DNA of 39,622 nt from Gammaproteobacteria bacterium UBA7310 (lineage in GTDB: Bacteria > Pseudomonadota > Gammaproteobacteria > Pseudomonadales > Ketobacteraceae): NCBI GenBank assembly GCA_002471665.1, contig DKQK01000015.1, positions 1-39,622 of the forward strand, read 5' to 3'. The position numbers and the translations under genes are program-made. Each line of letters opens with the position of its first letter. Position 1 is the first letter of the stretch. The notes below the pieces were generated by a model. The model was not told where the DNA came from. It did no database searches and saw only the letters and a list, made by a program, of their open reading frames with translations. Positions 22,891 to 31,632 of the stretch are shown one piece after another.

Positions 22891-24906
22891 CTATTTCAGT
22901 TCGATAAAGATGGGGTTGGTGTGGAACCAGATATCCGCCCAGGCTTCCACATCCGCTGTCAGCACGCCATTCACGTGGGGTGGACAGGCGGCATCCTCAC
23001 ACAAAATATTGTCACTCAGGTTATCCGCCAGTGGGTTGCCGTACATATCACGCTCGTTGGGCGTAGCGGCGGGAATATTGCTGCCGCGAGCACGAACATA
23101 GGCATCTTCGGTAGCACGGAAGCTGTAGAGCAGTTTTATTCTGTTGTCCTTCTCAGCCTTCCGGTGAGCCCATCTATGACCCCAACCATGGCCGGAACCA
23201 CCCAGGTCATCCCAGGTTTTCACAATGCGGGTAGACGCCGGCGCCAGGGGATTATAATACTCCGGATCCGTTGGATTCAGCTCAGTGCCCACAGCCCCCA
23301 TGATCAGGTCAACCTGGGCCAGCTCCGGCTCGTTCAGAGGCACGTTCATACCGATCTGCAGCAACGATGGATTGGCAAAGCTGTACTTGCTGTTGTTCTT
23401 GCCTGCCGGATCGGTCACCTCCAACAACACGTGCACCATTTGCCCTCTGCGAACCGCCAGCGTTTCACCCATGGTGGCACACTGCTGTCGTGTACAGGCC
23501 TTGAACTCCAGATCGCCGCTGATGAGCTGCCCCTGTACCGTGAACGAGTTACCGGTGCGCAAACCGTCAACGATGGCCTGGGCGCGATCTTCGGCTTCCG
23601 CGTCTTCGATCCAGACAAAATTCTGTTGATACTCGCCGGGCCAGAAATCATTGGTTGATTCAAAATCCAGGGGGCCAAAACTGCCGCGACTGTGCCAATC
23701 GGAACTGGCAAAGAACCAGAAACGACGCCCCTCGCTCAACATGGCATCCCACATGGTACGCACACCCGGTCGGCACAGTGTTACCTTGGCCGGGTCCATG
23801 TTGTCTGGAATCACCTCATACTCCGAACCGGCGGCAAAATCAGCCTGTGTCAAAGGCGTTCCATCAAAGTGCAGACCGGGCCTGGCCGCTTCCGCCGCGC
23901 CATAGCAACCGGTACCGCCATAGGTGAACAACCCCGCAGTGGGGCGACCCGCATTGTAGCTGCCACGATCATAGACAGCCTGATGGCCAGGCTGACTTTC
24001 AAAGCCGAAAGCCACATCCGGGGCTACGGTGTTCCAGTCACGCATGTGTTCAACGTTGTAGCCTTCATCATCCTGGGCAATGAATGCACCCTGGCGTTCA
24101 ACGTGTGACTGTACCGCAAACGCCGCGCCGGGGAAGTTTTCCTGCATCCACAATACCGCGGCGGTGGATTTCACATGCTCACCACCATCGTCGATATTAA
24201 TGCCGCCAACCAATGTGGAGTTGTAGTCAGCGGTGCCTTCTTCCGGCCGCCCGGCGAACAGGGATTTAATAGTGTTGTTACCCTGTTCAGACAGTTCACA
24301 GGTCCAGCCCTGCCCACCGCCTTGACTGGTATCGTCGGAATTACGCGCAAAGCAATATTCAAACTGCGCAAGTGCATCGGAATTCGGTGACTCGCCATAT
24401 TGGCCCGCACTGATGGAGTTACTGGAATGCTCGTGCCCGGGCACGACCCACTCAACTCCCAGGAAAGCGGACTTATCTTCGTTACCCGGCATGTTACGCT
24501 CTTCCACAATATCACCCAGGTTGAATTCCTGCAGGCTCTGCCAGCGCCACATGGATTCCACCTGAGCACCATTGCGCATGGTGTCGTAGCGCACGTCACC
24601 CTTGATATCCGCCGCACCGGCCGGCAGTGAGTTCACCCACAAGCCACGGTTGTATTCACTGTCGCGATTTAAGTACAGGAAATCGCTGACCCGGCAATCC
24701 CGGGCACCGCGGCCGCTGTGGCCAACATGAATAAACCAGTCCAAATACTCCAGTGATTTTCGGGTCAGTGTTTTAACCGACGTAGAACCATCGGAACAGG
24801 TCGTGTGGTTATGGAAATCACCTGACAGGTACTGCCCGGCGCTGACATTTCCCGCCGCACTGACCACCGCTGCCGCCAGAGCAGCAGACATTACATTTTT
24901 GTTCAT
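22891..24906 (-). CDS. Exported DUF3604 (PHP-like) protein
   Basis: A 671-residue protein with a Sec signal peptide (cleavage predicted after VSA, about residue 23). It opens with GDFHNHTTCSDGS (29-41), the first metal motif of PHP-type phosphoesterases, followed by HVGHSGRG and later by SSDWHSRGSFG. These His and Asp residues could bind a metal cluster. The full length matches known DUF3604 proteins. The activity of this family is not established. The mature protein is expected in the periplasm. It is divergent from the parvulin/HupE operon across a 367-nt gap, and ends next to a shared terminator. Confidence 0.9.
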   Translation of the reverse strand: MNKNVMSAALAAAVVSAAGNVSAGQYLSGDFHNHTTCSDGSTSVKTLTRKSLEYLDWFIHVGHSGRGARDCRVSDFLYLNRDSEYNRGLWVNSLPAGAADIKGDVRYDTMRNGAQVESMWRWQSLQEFNLGDIVEERNMPGNEDKSAFLGVEWVVPGHEHSSNSISAGQYGESPNSDALAQFEYCFARNSDDTSQGGGQGWTCELSEQGNNTIKSLFAGRPEEGTADYNSTLVGGINIDDGGEHVKSTAAVLWMQENFPGAAFAVQSHVERQGAFIAQDDEGYNVEHMRDWNTVAPDVAFGFESQPGHQAVYDRGSYNAGRPTAGLFTYGGTGCYGAAEAARPGLHFDGTPLTQADFAAGSEYEVIPDNMDPAKVTLCRPGVRTMWDAMLSEGRRFWFFASSDWHSRGSFGPLDFESTNDFWPGEYQQNFVWIEDAEAEDRAQAIVDGLRTGNSFTVQGQLISGDLEFKACTRQQCATMGETLAVRRGQMVHVLLEVTDPAGKNNSKYSFANPSLLQIGMNVPLNEPELAQVDLIMGAVGTELNPTDPEYYNPLAPASTRIVKTWDDLGGSGHGWGHRWAHRKAEKDNRIKLLYSFRATEDAYVRARGSNIPAATPNERDMYGNPLADNLSDNILCEDAACPPHVNGVLTADVEAWADIWFHTNPIFIELK

Positions 24907-25273
24907 GGAAGAACCCCCGAGTTCTTTTTAGATAACATTGACATTGATAGGTGAAGCAAGACACTGCTTGATGCACTTGACCCTATCTCGTCTGACGACA
25001 AGCCCTTCCATGGATTGCAACCGGCCAAGTTGACAGGGATAGTTTTTAAACCCTGTTAATGTCATTTAGGTGATGATTTTTTGAAGTTTCACTAACGAAA
25101 TATTGCAATCAGAATACACAGCGGATGTTTGTCGTTTCATATTTCTGTAGCACAAACGTTTTATTAATAGCGTTCCAGCTTGCTTCATGCTGTTTCATTA
25201 AGGCCGCCGGTACGGACACCTTTGCGACCTGCTTCGCTTAACCACAAGCACCGTAGGAAAAGTACCCAAGACT
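24907..25273. other. AT-rich divergent regulatory region, DUF3604 / parvulin operon
   Basis: This 367-nt gap is richer in A and T than its surroundings and should drive both flanking units. An inverted repeat, TTGACAGGG (25030-25038) and CCCTGTTAA (25051-25059), has 9-nt arms with one mismatch around a 12-nt spacer; its left arm contains a perfect -35-like TTGACA. No convincing -10 follows at normal spacing. Next to the DUF3604 ATG, AAGAAC and GTTCTT arms (24909-24926) hold the GGGGG ribosome-binding site in their loop. I found no ORF or RNA gene. Confidence 0.45.
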
Positions 25274-26158
25274 ATGCCTTCTTCATTGTTCTCATCCTGG
25301 CTTCGTGAACCGTTGATTCAGTTCTTGCTCCTGGCGCTGTTAATGTTTGCGCTGGACAGCTATGTGCTGGGCAACCGACCGGACCCCCGCCACATTGTTA
25401 TTGATGATGCACGCTTGCTGGAATTCATCGATATCTTTGAGGAGGGCCAGGGGCGCGAGCCTTCTGCGGATGAACTCAACAACATGATCGTTAAATGGTC
25501 GCAGAATGAAATCCTCTACCGTGAAGCGCTGCAGATGGAGATGGATCAGGGGGATGAGATGATTCGCAACCGTCTGGTCCTGAAAATGCGCAACGTATTA
25601 TTCAACCGCATCATCGTTGACACGCCGACCGAAGCGGAACTCACTGACTTTTTCCAGTTCAACCGGGACCGATACGACCTGCCGACGGCTTACGATTTCG
25701 AGCAGTTTCCGCTTACCGCAACCTATACCCTGCCACAGGCCGAAACCCTGGCACAGGCCCTGAATCAGGGCGAACCTCTGCCCGATGAATTGCAACCCAG
25801 CCTGCGTCATTATCGCCAACGGCCCGCCAGCAACCTGGAAACCATGCTGGGCGCGACGGCCAGTGGAACCCTGCTCGGCAACGCCACCAACCGGTGGCAG
25901 GTGATCGAACAGGACAACCGCCTGCGCATGGTTCGCATCACCGGCATCCACCCGGGCCAGCCCGCTGTTTTGGAATCCGTTAGAAACCAGGTGATCCGGG
26001 ATTGGAAACAGTTCCGTAACGACATTCAACTGGCTGACCAAACCAAGAGCCTGGCTGATCGCTATCGCATAGAACTTGCCCTCAGCCCCCATTTATCGGC
26101 ACGCCTGAATACAGCGCAGACAACACCTTTGGATGCCGTCAGCAGCAGGGTCAACTAA
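25274..26158 (+). CDS. Membrane-anchored parvulin-like peptidyl-prolyl isomerase
   Basis: A 294-residue protein. One N-terminal membrane segment (about 14-32, LIQFLLLALLMFALDSYVLG) should anchor it in the inner membrane with the rest in the periplasm. A SurA-N-like helical region follows (about 35-130, with NNMIVKWSQNEILYREALQ), then a region where a parvulin domain is expected (about 125-240). The parvulin part is divergent and the usual catalytic Cys/Asp and His residues are not obvious, so it may be a chaperone rather than an isomerase. It is the first gene of the operon; the HupE-type gene starts 1 nt after its stop. It may assist folding of the operon's membrane proteins. Confidence 0.78.
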   Translation: MPSSLFSSWLREPLIQFLLLALLMFALDSYVLGNRPDPRHIVIDDARLLEFIDIFEEGQGREPSADELNNMIVKWSQNEILYREALQMEMDQGDEMIRNRLVLKMRNVLFNRIIVDTPTEAELTDFFQFNRDRYDLPTAYDFEQFPLTATYTLPQAETLAQALNQGEPLPDELQPSLRHYRQRPASNLETMLGATASGTLLGNATNRWQVIEQDNRLRMVRITGIHPGQPAVLESVRNQVIRDWKQFRNDIQLADQTKSLADRYRIELALSPHLSARLNTAQTTPLDAVSSRVN

Positions 26159-26159
26159 C

Positions 26160-27119
26160 ATGAAACCCATCCCCCTGGTTTGTCTGTTCCTGCTCGCGCT
26201 GACCTGTACCAAGGCTTTGGCCCATGAAACACCGATTGCGCTGCTCACCATCAGCGAGCGCCAAACCGGGCTCTTTAATGTAGAGTGGACCTATTCCTCA
26301 TCCACCAATCAGTTCCCCCCCACGGTGGTGTTTCCCGCCCACTGTGAATTTGACTATCCGCGTCTGCAATGTGGCGAGAAGAATCTGTACGGTACACTCG
26401 CCCTGCAGCAATTGGGAGAGCGTTATTCCGCCGCGGTGGTACAGATAGACCGGATCGATCAGCAACCCCAGACCTACACCCTCACCGGGGCCAACCCCGA
26501 TATTGCTCTCAATCCAAACGGCAATCTGCCGATTACGCGGATCATGGCCTCCTACCTTCCTCTGGGGTTTGAACACATTATGCTGGGTGTGGATCACCTG
26601 CTGTTCGTGCTCGGATTAATGTGGCTGGTGGGCAACCGCTGGATGCTGTTCAAGACCATCACGGCGTTCACCGTGGCCCACAGCATGACACTGGGTGCCG
26701 TGACCTTGGGCTGGCTGGGGGTACCCGAGAAGCCGGTAAACGCAGCAATCGCACTCAGTATCGCCATCGTTGCCGTGGAAGTACTCAAATTCAAGCGCGG
26801 TGAGCCCTGCGTGAGTGCACGCATGCCCTGGGCCATCGCCTTTGGTTTCGGCCTGCTGCACGGATTTGGATTCGCCGGCGCCCTGACCGGGATCGGATTG
26901 CCGGAAGCAAATCTGCCGGCGGCACTGCTGTTTTTCAATGTGGGCGTGGAGTTGGGCCAGCTGAGTTTTGTGCTGATTGTGCTGGCCCTGTTGTGGAGTC
27001 ACCGCAGCCTGCAATCCCATTTTCCCCGCTGGATGGAAACCACTGCCATCTATGCGGTGGGCAGCATCGGCTGCTTTTGGTTCCTGACCCGGTTAGACAT
27101 GCTGCTGAGCCCGATTTAA
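26160..27119 (+). CDS. HupE/UreJ family membrane protein (long form)
   Basis: A 319-residue protein. A signal peptide (1-21, ending KALA) is followed by a soluble beta-rich domain (about 22-130) and about six membrane segments. The first membrane region carries GFEHIMLGVDHLLFVLGL, then VAHSMTLGAVTLGW and FGLLHGFGFAGAL, which are the His/Asp pattern of HupE/UreJ proteins thought to handle nickel or cobalt. The start is the ATG at 26160, just after the upstream stop; an earlier in-frame ATG at 26133 would destroy the signal peptide. Substrate is unproven. No urease or hydrogenase gene is in the window. Confidence 0.87.
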   Translation: MKPIPLVCLFLLALTCTKALAHETPIALLTISERQTGLFNVEWTYSSSTNQFPPTVVFPAHCEFDYPRLQCGEKNLYGTLALQQLGERYSAAVVQIDRIDQQPQTYTLTGANPDIALNPNGNLPITRIMASYLPLGFEHIMLGVDHLLFVLGLMWLVGNRWMLFKTITAFTVAHSMTLGAVTLGWLGVPEKPVNAAIALSIAIVAVEVLKFKRGEPCVSARMPWAIAFGFGLLHGFGFAGALTGIGLPEANLPAALLFFNVGVELGQLSFVLIVLALLWSHRSLQSHFPRWMETTAIYAVGSIGCFWFLTRLDMLLSPI

Positions 27120-27160
27120 TTCCCAACCACCCATTGCACGCAGAATAGAAGGTACTTCCC

Positions 27161-27787
27161 ATGCCCCATCACCACAGGCCAATATCCTCTTCGCACCCAA
27201 TGTGTGGCGCACTTGTGCTGCTGCTCATCTGTGCGGTCGCCAACCCGGCCCACGCCCATACCGAGGCCGGGGTCGCCGGTGGCCTCAGCAGCGGATTTTT
27301 GCACCCCATGCTTGGCCTGGATCACTTGGTGGCCATGGTGGCGGTTGGACTGTGGGGAGCCCAGTTGGGTAAACCTGCCATCTGGCTGTTGCCCATAACC
27401 TTTCCCATGGTCATGGCGGCGGGCGGGGTCATGGGATTGGCAGGCCTGCCGTTACCTGCCATCGAAACCGGCATCGCCCTCTCTGCCTTGATTCTCGGCC
27501 TGATGGTGCTGTTCAGCCTGCGCCCACCGCTGGAGATCGCCGCGCTTTTGGTGGGCTGCTTTGCGGTGTTTCACGGCCATGCCCACGGCACCGAACTGCC
27601 GGCGGCGGCCAACCCCCTGGCCTATGGAGTAGGCTTTGTGATCAGCACCGGCCTGTTGCACCTGGTGGGCATCGTACTGGGCACGCTCACCCGCTGGCCT
27701 GCGGGTACCCGGGCAATACGCGGCCTGGGCGGCATGATCGCCGCATTGGGTGTGTACTTCTCGGCGGCCAGCCTGGGTTGGATGTAA
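27161..27787 (+). CDS. HupE/UreJ family protein (classical form)
   Basis: A 208-residue integral membrane protein. A signal peptide ends near HAHTEAG (about residue 32). The signatures HPMLGLDHLVAMVAVGLWG, then FHGHAHGTELP and GLLHLVGIVLG, match classical HupE/UreJ proteins. About six hydrophobic segments are visible. HupE of Rhizobium is an established nickel permease, so metal transport is likely, but the metal here is not known. It begins 41 nt after the long-form gene and ends 4 nt before the next start. It is the most typical member of the three. Confidence 0.9.
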   Translation: MPHHHRPISSSHPMCGALVLLLICAVANPAHAHTEAGVAGGLSSGFLHPMLGLDHLVAMVAVGLWGAQLGKPAIWLLPITFPMVMAAGGVMGLAGLPLPAIETGIALSALILGLMVLFSLRPPLEIAALLVGCFAVFHGHAHGTELPAAANPLAYGVGFVISTGLLHLVGIVLGTLTRWPAGTRAIRGLGGMIAALGVYFSAASLGWM

Positions 27788-27791
27788 TCCC

Positions 27792-28397
27792 ATGAAACGA
27801 TGGCTGTTGTTGTTCTGTCTGCTCACGCCACAGTGGGCTCATGCCCATCTGGTTTCCACCCGTTTCGGCGAGTACTACGCCGGCTTGCTGCACCCGGTGA
27901 TCACACTGTCCCATCTCATTCCCTGGTTGGCGCTGGCCCTGGTGGCAGGTTTACAGAACACCGCGTCGGCGCGCACCGCATTGCCGCTGTTTCCTCTGGC
28001 GGTATTGGCGGGCGCGGCATTGGGCAGCACTCTGCCGGCACAGCAATGGATTGCCGTGATAAACCTGATTTCGTTTCTGGTGCTGGGTGGCCTGGTGCTT
28101 GCGGCCCGGCCCCTGCCACCCCGTTTTTTCATTGCATTGGTGATGGCAACCGGGCTCAGTCACGGGTACGCCAACGGCATGCCGGAACTGTTCGGCCAGG
28201 GGCTGGTGCTCTACCTGGCCGGGGTTACCTGTGCCGCCTATTTGCTGGTAAGCATCCTCACCGCCGCCAGCCATCAGCTCATCACCCAACGATCCTGGGG
28301 CATCATCGCCGTGCGCGCCGGTGGTAGCTGGATCGCGGCGATCGGTTTCCTGTATCTGGCCTTCACGCTTTTCGTTACAGGTGCAGCCGGGTCATGA
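27792..28397 (+). CDS. Divergent HupE/UreJ-like membrane protein
   Basis: A 201-residue membrane protein with signal peptide (1-18, ending WAHAH). GLLHPVITLSHLIPWLALALVAG occupies the place of the HPxxGxDH motif, with the Asp replaced by Ser. GLSHGYANGMPE occupies the place of the HGHAHGxE motif. It therefore looks like a degenerate third copy of the family. About six membrane segments are predicted. Start at the ATG 4 nt after the previous stop. Its own stop overlaps the next start in an ATGA, showing tight coupling. Loss of ligands suggests it is a partner subunit or has another substrate. Confidence 0.78.
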   Translation: MKRWLLLFCLLTPQWAHAHLVSTRFGEYYAGLLHPVITLSHLIPWLALALVAGLQNTASARTALPLFPLAVLAGAALGSTLPAQQWIAVINLISFLVLGGLVLAARPLPPRFFIALVMATGLSHGYANGMPELFGQGLVLYLAGVTCAAYLLVSILTAASHQLITQRSWGIIAVRAGGSWIAAIGFLYLAFTLFVTGAAGS

Positions 28398-30994
28398 TCC
28401 AGGTGCGGTATCCCCTGTTTCTGCTGGTGGTCATCTTATCCGGCTTGGCCGGCCTGGGTTACCAGATGGTCTGGACCCGGTTACTGACGGTTTCACTGGG
28501 CCACGAAATGATTGCCGTGATTGCCGTGGTGGCCGCCTTCTTTGTGGGATTGGCGATGGGTGGTTTTACCCTGAACCGATTCATGCGCAGCACTGCTTAT
28601 CCACACCACTGGTACTTTGGGCTGGAATTGGCGATCGCCTTCTGGTCGCTGATGTTGACCCAACTGATCCCCTTGTATAATGAGTGGCTGCCCACCCTGA
28701 TGGGGGCCACCCCCTCCGCCTTACGTCACTGGTGTATCGCCTTCGGCGCCTCTTTGCTGGTACTGCTGCCGGCCACCTTTGCCATGGGCGCCACCCTGCC
28801 GGCGATGGAGCGCATGAGTTCCATGTTATGGCAGCAATCCGGCACCGTCGCCGGACTCTATGGGGCAAACACCCTGGGTGCGGTTCTGGGCACATTGGGT
28901 GCGACCTTTTTGTTGATTCCAAATCTGGGGCTGCATACCACCCAATGGATGTTGGCCGGCATCAACCTGCTCTGCGCATTGTCTGTTCCCGTGCTGTTTT
29001 TCCACCAAACCAGGTCACCAACCACCACCCCGGTTGCGCTCTGCGCTCCTGCCACCGCTCCCCGCGCACTGATTCTGTTCTGCAGCGGCCTGTTGGGTAT
29101 CGGCTATGAAATTCTGGTGGTGAGAGTGCTGAGCCAGGTGCTCGAGAACACGGTTTACAGTTTTGCGGTAGTGCTGGCGGTGTACCTGGTTGGTATCAGC
29201 ATCGGCGCCGGGTTCTATCAGCACAGGCTGTCGGCTCGGCTCGGCGCCAGCCACGCTCAGCATCAACTGACTCTGTTACTGAGCATGACCAGCGTGTTCT
29301 GCCTGCTGGGAATCGGCTGCCTGTGGCTGGCCAATACCCTGTACCCGTTTCTGCTGCAGGGAATGGGATCGGGCTCTGTCAATGCCATCCTGGCCGAGTT
29401 GATGCTGGCCGCCCTGGTGTTTTTGCCGCCCACTGCCTGCATGGGCGCGCTGTTCAGTCATCTGGCCAGCCACGCCATCGGCGGCAATGGCCTGGGTCAT
29501 GCCCTGGGCTGGAACACCCTGGGTGCCGCCGTGGCACCACTGGTGTTCGGCATCGTTCTGTTGCCGGCCCTGGGGGCCAAGGTGGCCTTGCTGCTTATCC
29601 CTGTGGGTTACCTGTTACTGGCGGCCACCCGGCGCAACACCGAGTGGCCCTTGCGGCTGCGCTACGGAGCAATTCCCGCCCTGCTCTGTGTGGGGATGTT
29701 ACTGCAACCTGTGCCCCTGCGCTTTATCAACAGCAGTACGCACAGCCGGGTTCTCGACTACCGCGACGGCATCATGGCGGCGGTTGCCGTGGTGGAAGAC
29801 ACCGCCGGGGCCCGTCATCTCAAAGTGAACAACCACTTCACCATGGGCGGTACCGCCTCCCGGTTCTCTGATCATCGCCAGTCACACCTTCCCCTTCTGC
29901 TGCAGGGGCTGCCTGAATCCGCGTTGTATTTGGGGCTGGGTACCGGCATCACATTTGAAGCCAGCCAATACTACCCGGATCTGCACACCACCGCCGTTGA
30001 ACTCATACCGGAAGCAATCGAACTCATGCCACACTTTGGTGTGCAGGTGACCTCCTCCGCCTGGAATAACTCACCGACTATCATTGCGGCGGATGCACGG
30101 CGCTTTGTGCTTGCCAGTGATGCTGCTTTTGATGTCATCATTGCCGAGATCTTTCATCCATCACGGGATGGGGCCGGCTCGCTCTACACCCGGGAGCACT
30201 TTTCTGCCATCAGGAATCGCCTTGCCCCCGACGGTGTATTCTGCCAGTGGCTGCCGCTGTTCCAACTGGATCTGGATACCTTGCGCACCATCATCCGTAC
30301 CTTCATCGACGTGTTCCCCATCGCCCAGCTGCACCTGGGCCACTTCAGCCTGGATCAACCGATCCTGTGTCTGGCGGGCTTTCAAAGCGCACCGCAATAC
30401 GAGGCCAACTGGTTGCAGCAGCGGGTACACTACCCGCCCCTGCAGCAACAGCTGGTGCAGGGACGGCTGAATTCCGACTTTGCATTGTTCGGCGGCTTTT
30501 TGGGAGACACCCGGGCCCTGGCGCGTTTTGCCGGAGCCGGCCCCATCAATACCGATGATTTCCCCGTGGTTGCCTACCAGGCACCGCGCTTTGTCTATCA
30601 AACCCAGGATCAGCCCTCTGCGCGCCTGCTCAGATTGCTGCAGGCCCTGGCACCCTTGCGCGGCAGTCTGCTGCCTGATGCGGAGGCAGCGACGGAATTT
30701 GGCCGGCGCCTGCAATCCTACTGGCAGGCGCGGGATCGCTTTATCGAAGCAGGGCACCACGCCCGGGGCAGCCAAAATATCGGTCAGCTGGTGGCGTCAA
30801 GTAAAGCGCCATTGCTGGACATCGTGCGCAGCAGCGAAGATTTCACCCCGGCCTATCGCACACTGTTGATGAGTGCCCGCGGCCTGGCCCGGGAGCAACC
30901 CCAGGCGGCTTACCGCTTGCTGTCGGAATTACAGCAGGCAAGCCCACAGCAAATGGAAGCCCTGCAACTGCGCCAACATTTATTCGGTAACTGA
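28394..30994 (+). CDS. Fused membrane transporter-like / spermidine-synthase-like protein
   Basis: An 866-residue protein. The first 440 residues carry about twelve hydrophobic segments, opening with LSGLAGLGYQMVWTRLL and AAFFVGLAMGGF, typical of the fused MFS/spermidine synthase family. The C-terminal half has a Rossmann fold with LYLGLGTGITFEASQYYP and TAVELIPEAIELMP. The acidic residues of true aminopropyltransferases are missing: GLGTG replaces the GGGDG motif and IIAEIFHPSRDG replaces the DxTDPxGP region. It is therefore probably not a polyamine synthase. It ends the operon, convergent with the oxygenase gene 5 nt away. Function unknown. Confidence 0.85.
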   Translation: MIQVRYPLFLLVVILSGLAGLGYQMVWTRLLTVSLGHEMIAVIAVVAAFFVGLAMGGFTLNRFMRSTAYPHHWYFGLELAIAFWSLMLTQLIPLYNEWLPTLMGATPSALRHWCIAFGASLLVLLPATFAMGATLPAMERMSSMLWQQSGTVAGLYGANTLGAVLGTLGATFLLIPNLGLHTTQWMLAGINLLCALSVPVLFFHQTRSPTTTPVALCAPATAPRALILFCSGLLGIGYEILVVRVLSQVLENTVYSFAVVLAVYLVGISIGAGFYQHRLSARLGASHAQHQLTLLLSMTSVFCLLGIGCLWLANTLYPFLLQGMGSGSVNAILAELMLAALVFLPPTACMGALFSHLASHAIGGNGLGHALGWNTLGAAVAPLVFGIVLLPALGAKVALLLIPVGYLLLAATRRNTEWPLRLRYGAIPALLCVGMLLQPVPLRFINSSTHSRVLDYRDGIMAAVAVVEDTAGARHLKVNNHFTMGGTASRFSDHRQSHLPLLLQGLPESALYLGLGTGITFEASQYYPDLHTTAVELIPEAIELMPHFGVQVTSSAWNNSPTIIAADARRFVLASDAAFDVIIAEIFHPSRDGAGSLYTREHFSAIRNRLAPDGVFCQWLPLFQLDLDTLRTIIRTFIDVFPIAQLHLGHFSLDQPILCLAGFQSAPQYEANWLQQRVHYPPLQQQLVQGRLNSDFALFGGFLGDTRALARFAGAGPINTDDFPVVAYQAPRFVYQTQDQPSARLLRLLQALAPLRGSLLPDAEAATEFGRRLQSYWQARDRFIEAGHHARGSQNIGQLVASSKAPLLDIVRSSEDFTPAYRTLLMSARGLAREQPQAAYRLLSELQQASPQQMEALQLRQHLFGN

Positions 30995-30999
30995 AGGCA

Positions 31000-31632
31000 T
31001 CACTGGCCTGCGAAACGAACCTCGTAATCCCAGCTTCTCAAGCGTTCCGGCAAGGCATTAAAGGCGATGGTAATGCGTTCACCCCCTTCATTGCGGGGCA
31101 CTGCGTGCAACATGTAGCTGGGGAACAGCATCAGATCACCACGGCGCATATCGCTGGCCACCCAACGCTCTCCATTGTAGGGAGTGGTAGTGGATTGTGC
31201 ATGCTGGTTGGAAAACACGAACTGGCGGCTACCCATGCTGTTGTGAAACACGGTGCGGGCCGACTCATCTGAATCCGTTAGATATATCACACCGGAAATA
31301 AAGCTGTTGGCATGGGAGTGCATCACCTGATGCCCACCGTGGGACAGGCGGTTCATCCACATCTCCTTGATGTGCCAATTCAGGTTTTCACCAAACAACA
31401 GGAAGCCGAAATCCCGCAGGCTTTCCTGTGCCAGTTCATCCAGTTGCTGATAGTGGGGGTTCTGCTGCGGCCGAATCACTTCCGTATGGGCCAGCAAGTC
31501 AGTCTGGGCATTTTTCAATTGCGGTGAGCGGCGAATCGCGGCGAGCACGTCGTCTGTGGCCCGCCGGCTGAGAAACCCCTCCACCCGCATCACCGGCACC
31601 GGAAACAGGTTATGGATGTGTATCTGCGCCAT
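31000..31632 (-). CDS. 2OG-Fe(II) oxygenase, TIGR02466-like
   Basis: A 210-residue cytosolic protein. It begins IHIHNLFPVPVMRVEGF and carries HSHANSFISGVIYL with candidate iron ligands His105 and His107, then LMLFPSYMLHAVPRN with His176, and R186 in ERITIAFNA that could bind 2-oxoglutarate. These match the putative 2OG-Fe(II) oxygenase family. The substrate is unknown; relatives often act on proteins or peptides. I take the second of two neighbouring ATGs (31632) because GGAGG is then 5 nt upstream; the first (31635) leaves only 2 nt. The start overlaps the stop of the EF-hand gene, so the two are co-translated. Confidence 0.83.
   Translation of the reverse strand: MAQIHIHNLFPVPVMRVEGFLSRRATDDVLAAIRRSPQLKNAQTDLLAHTEVIRPQQNPHYQQLDELAQESLRDFGFLLFGENLNWHIKEMWMNRLSHGGHQVMHSHANSFISGVIYLTDSDESARTVFHNSMGSRQFVFSNQHAQSTTTPYNGERWVASDMRRGDLMLFPSYMLHAVPRNEGGERITIAFNALPERLRSWDYEVRFAGQ

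Noticed and set aside
26160..28397. HupE/UreJ genes as part of a urease or hydrogenase locus
   Set aside because: No urease or hydrogenase structural or accessory gene is within the window.
28394..30994. True spermidine synthase
   Set aside because: The conserved acidic residues of aminopropyltransferases are not present at the expected places.
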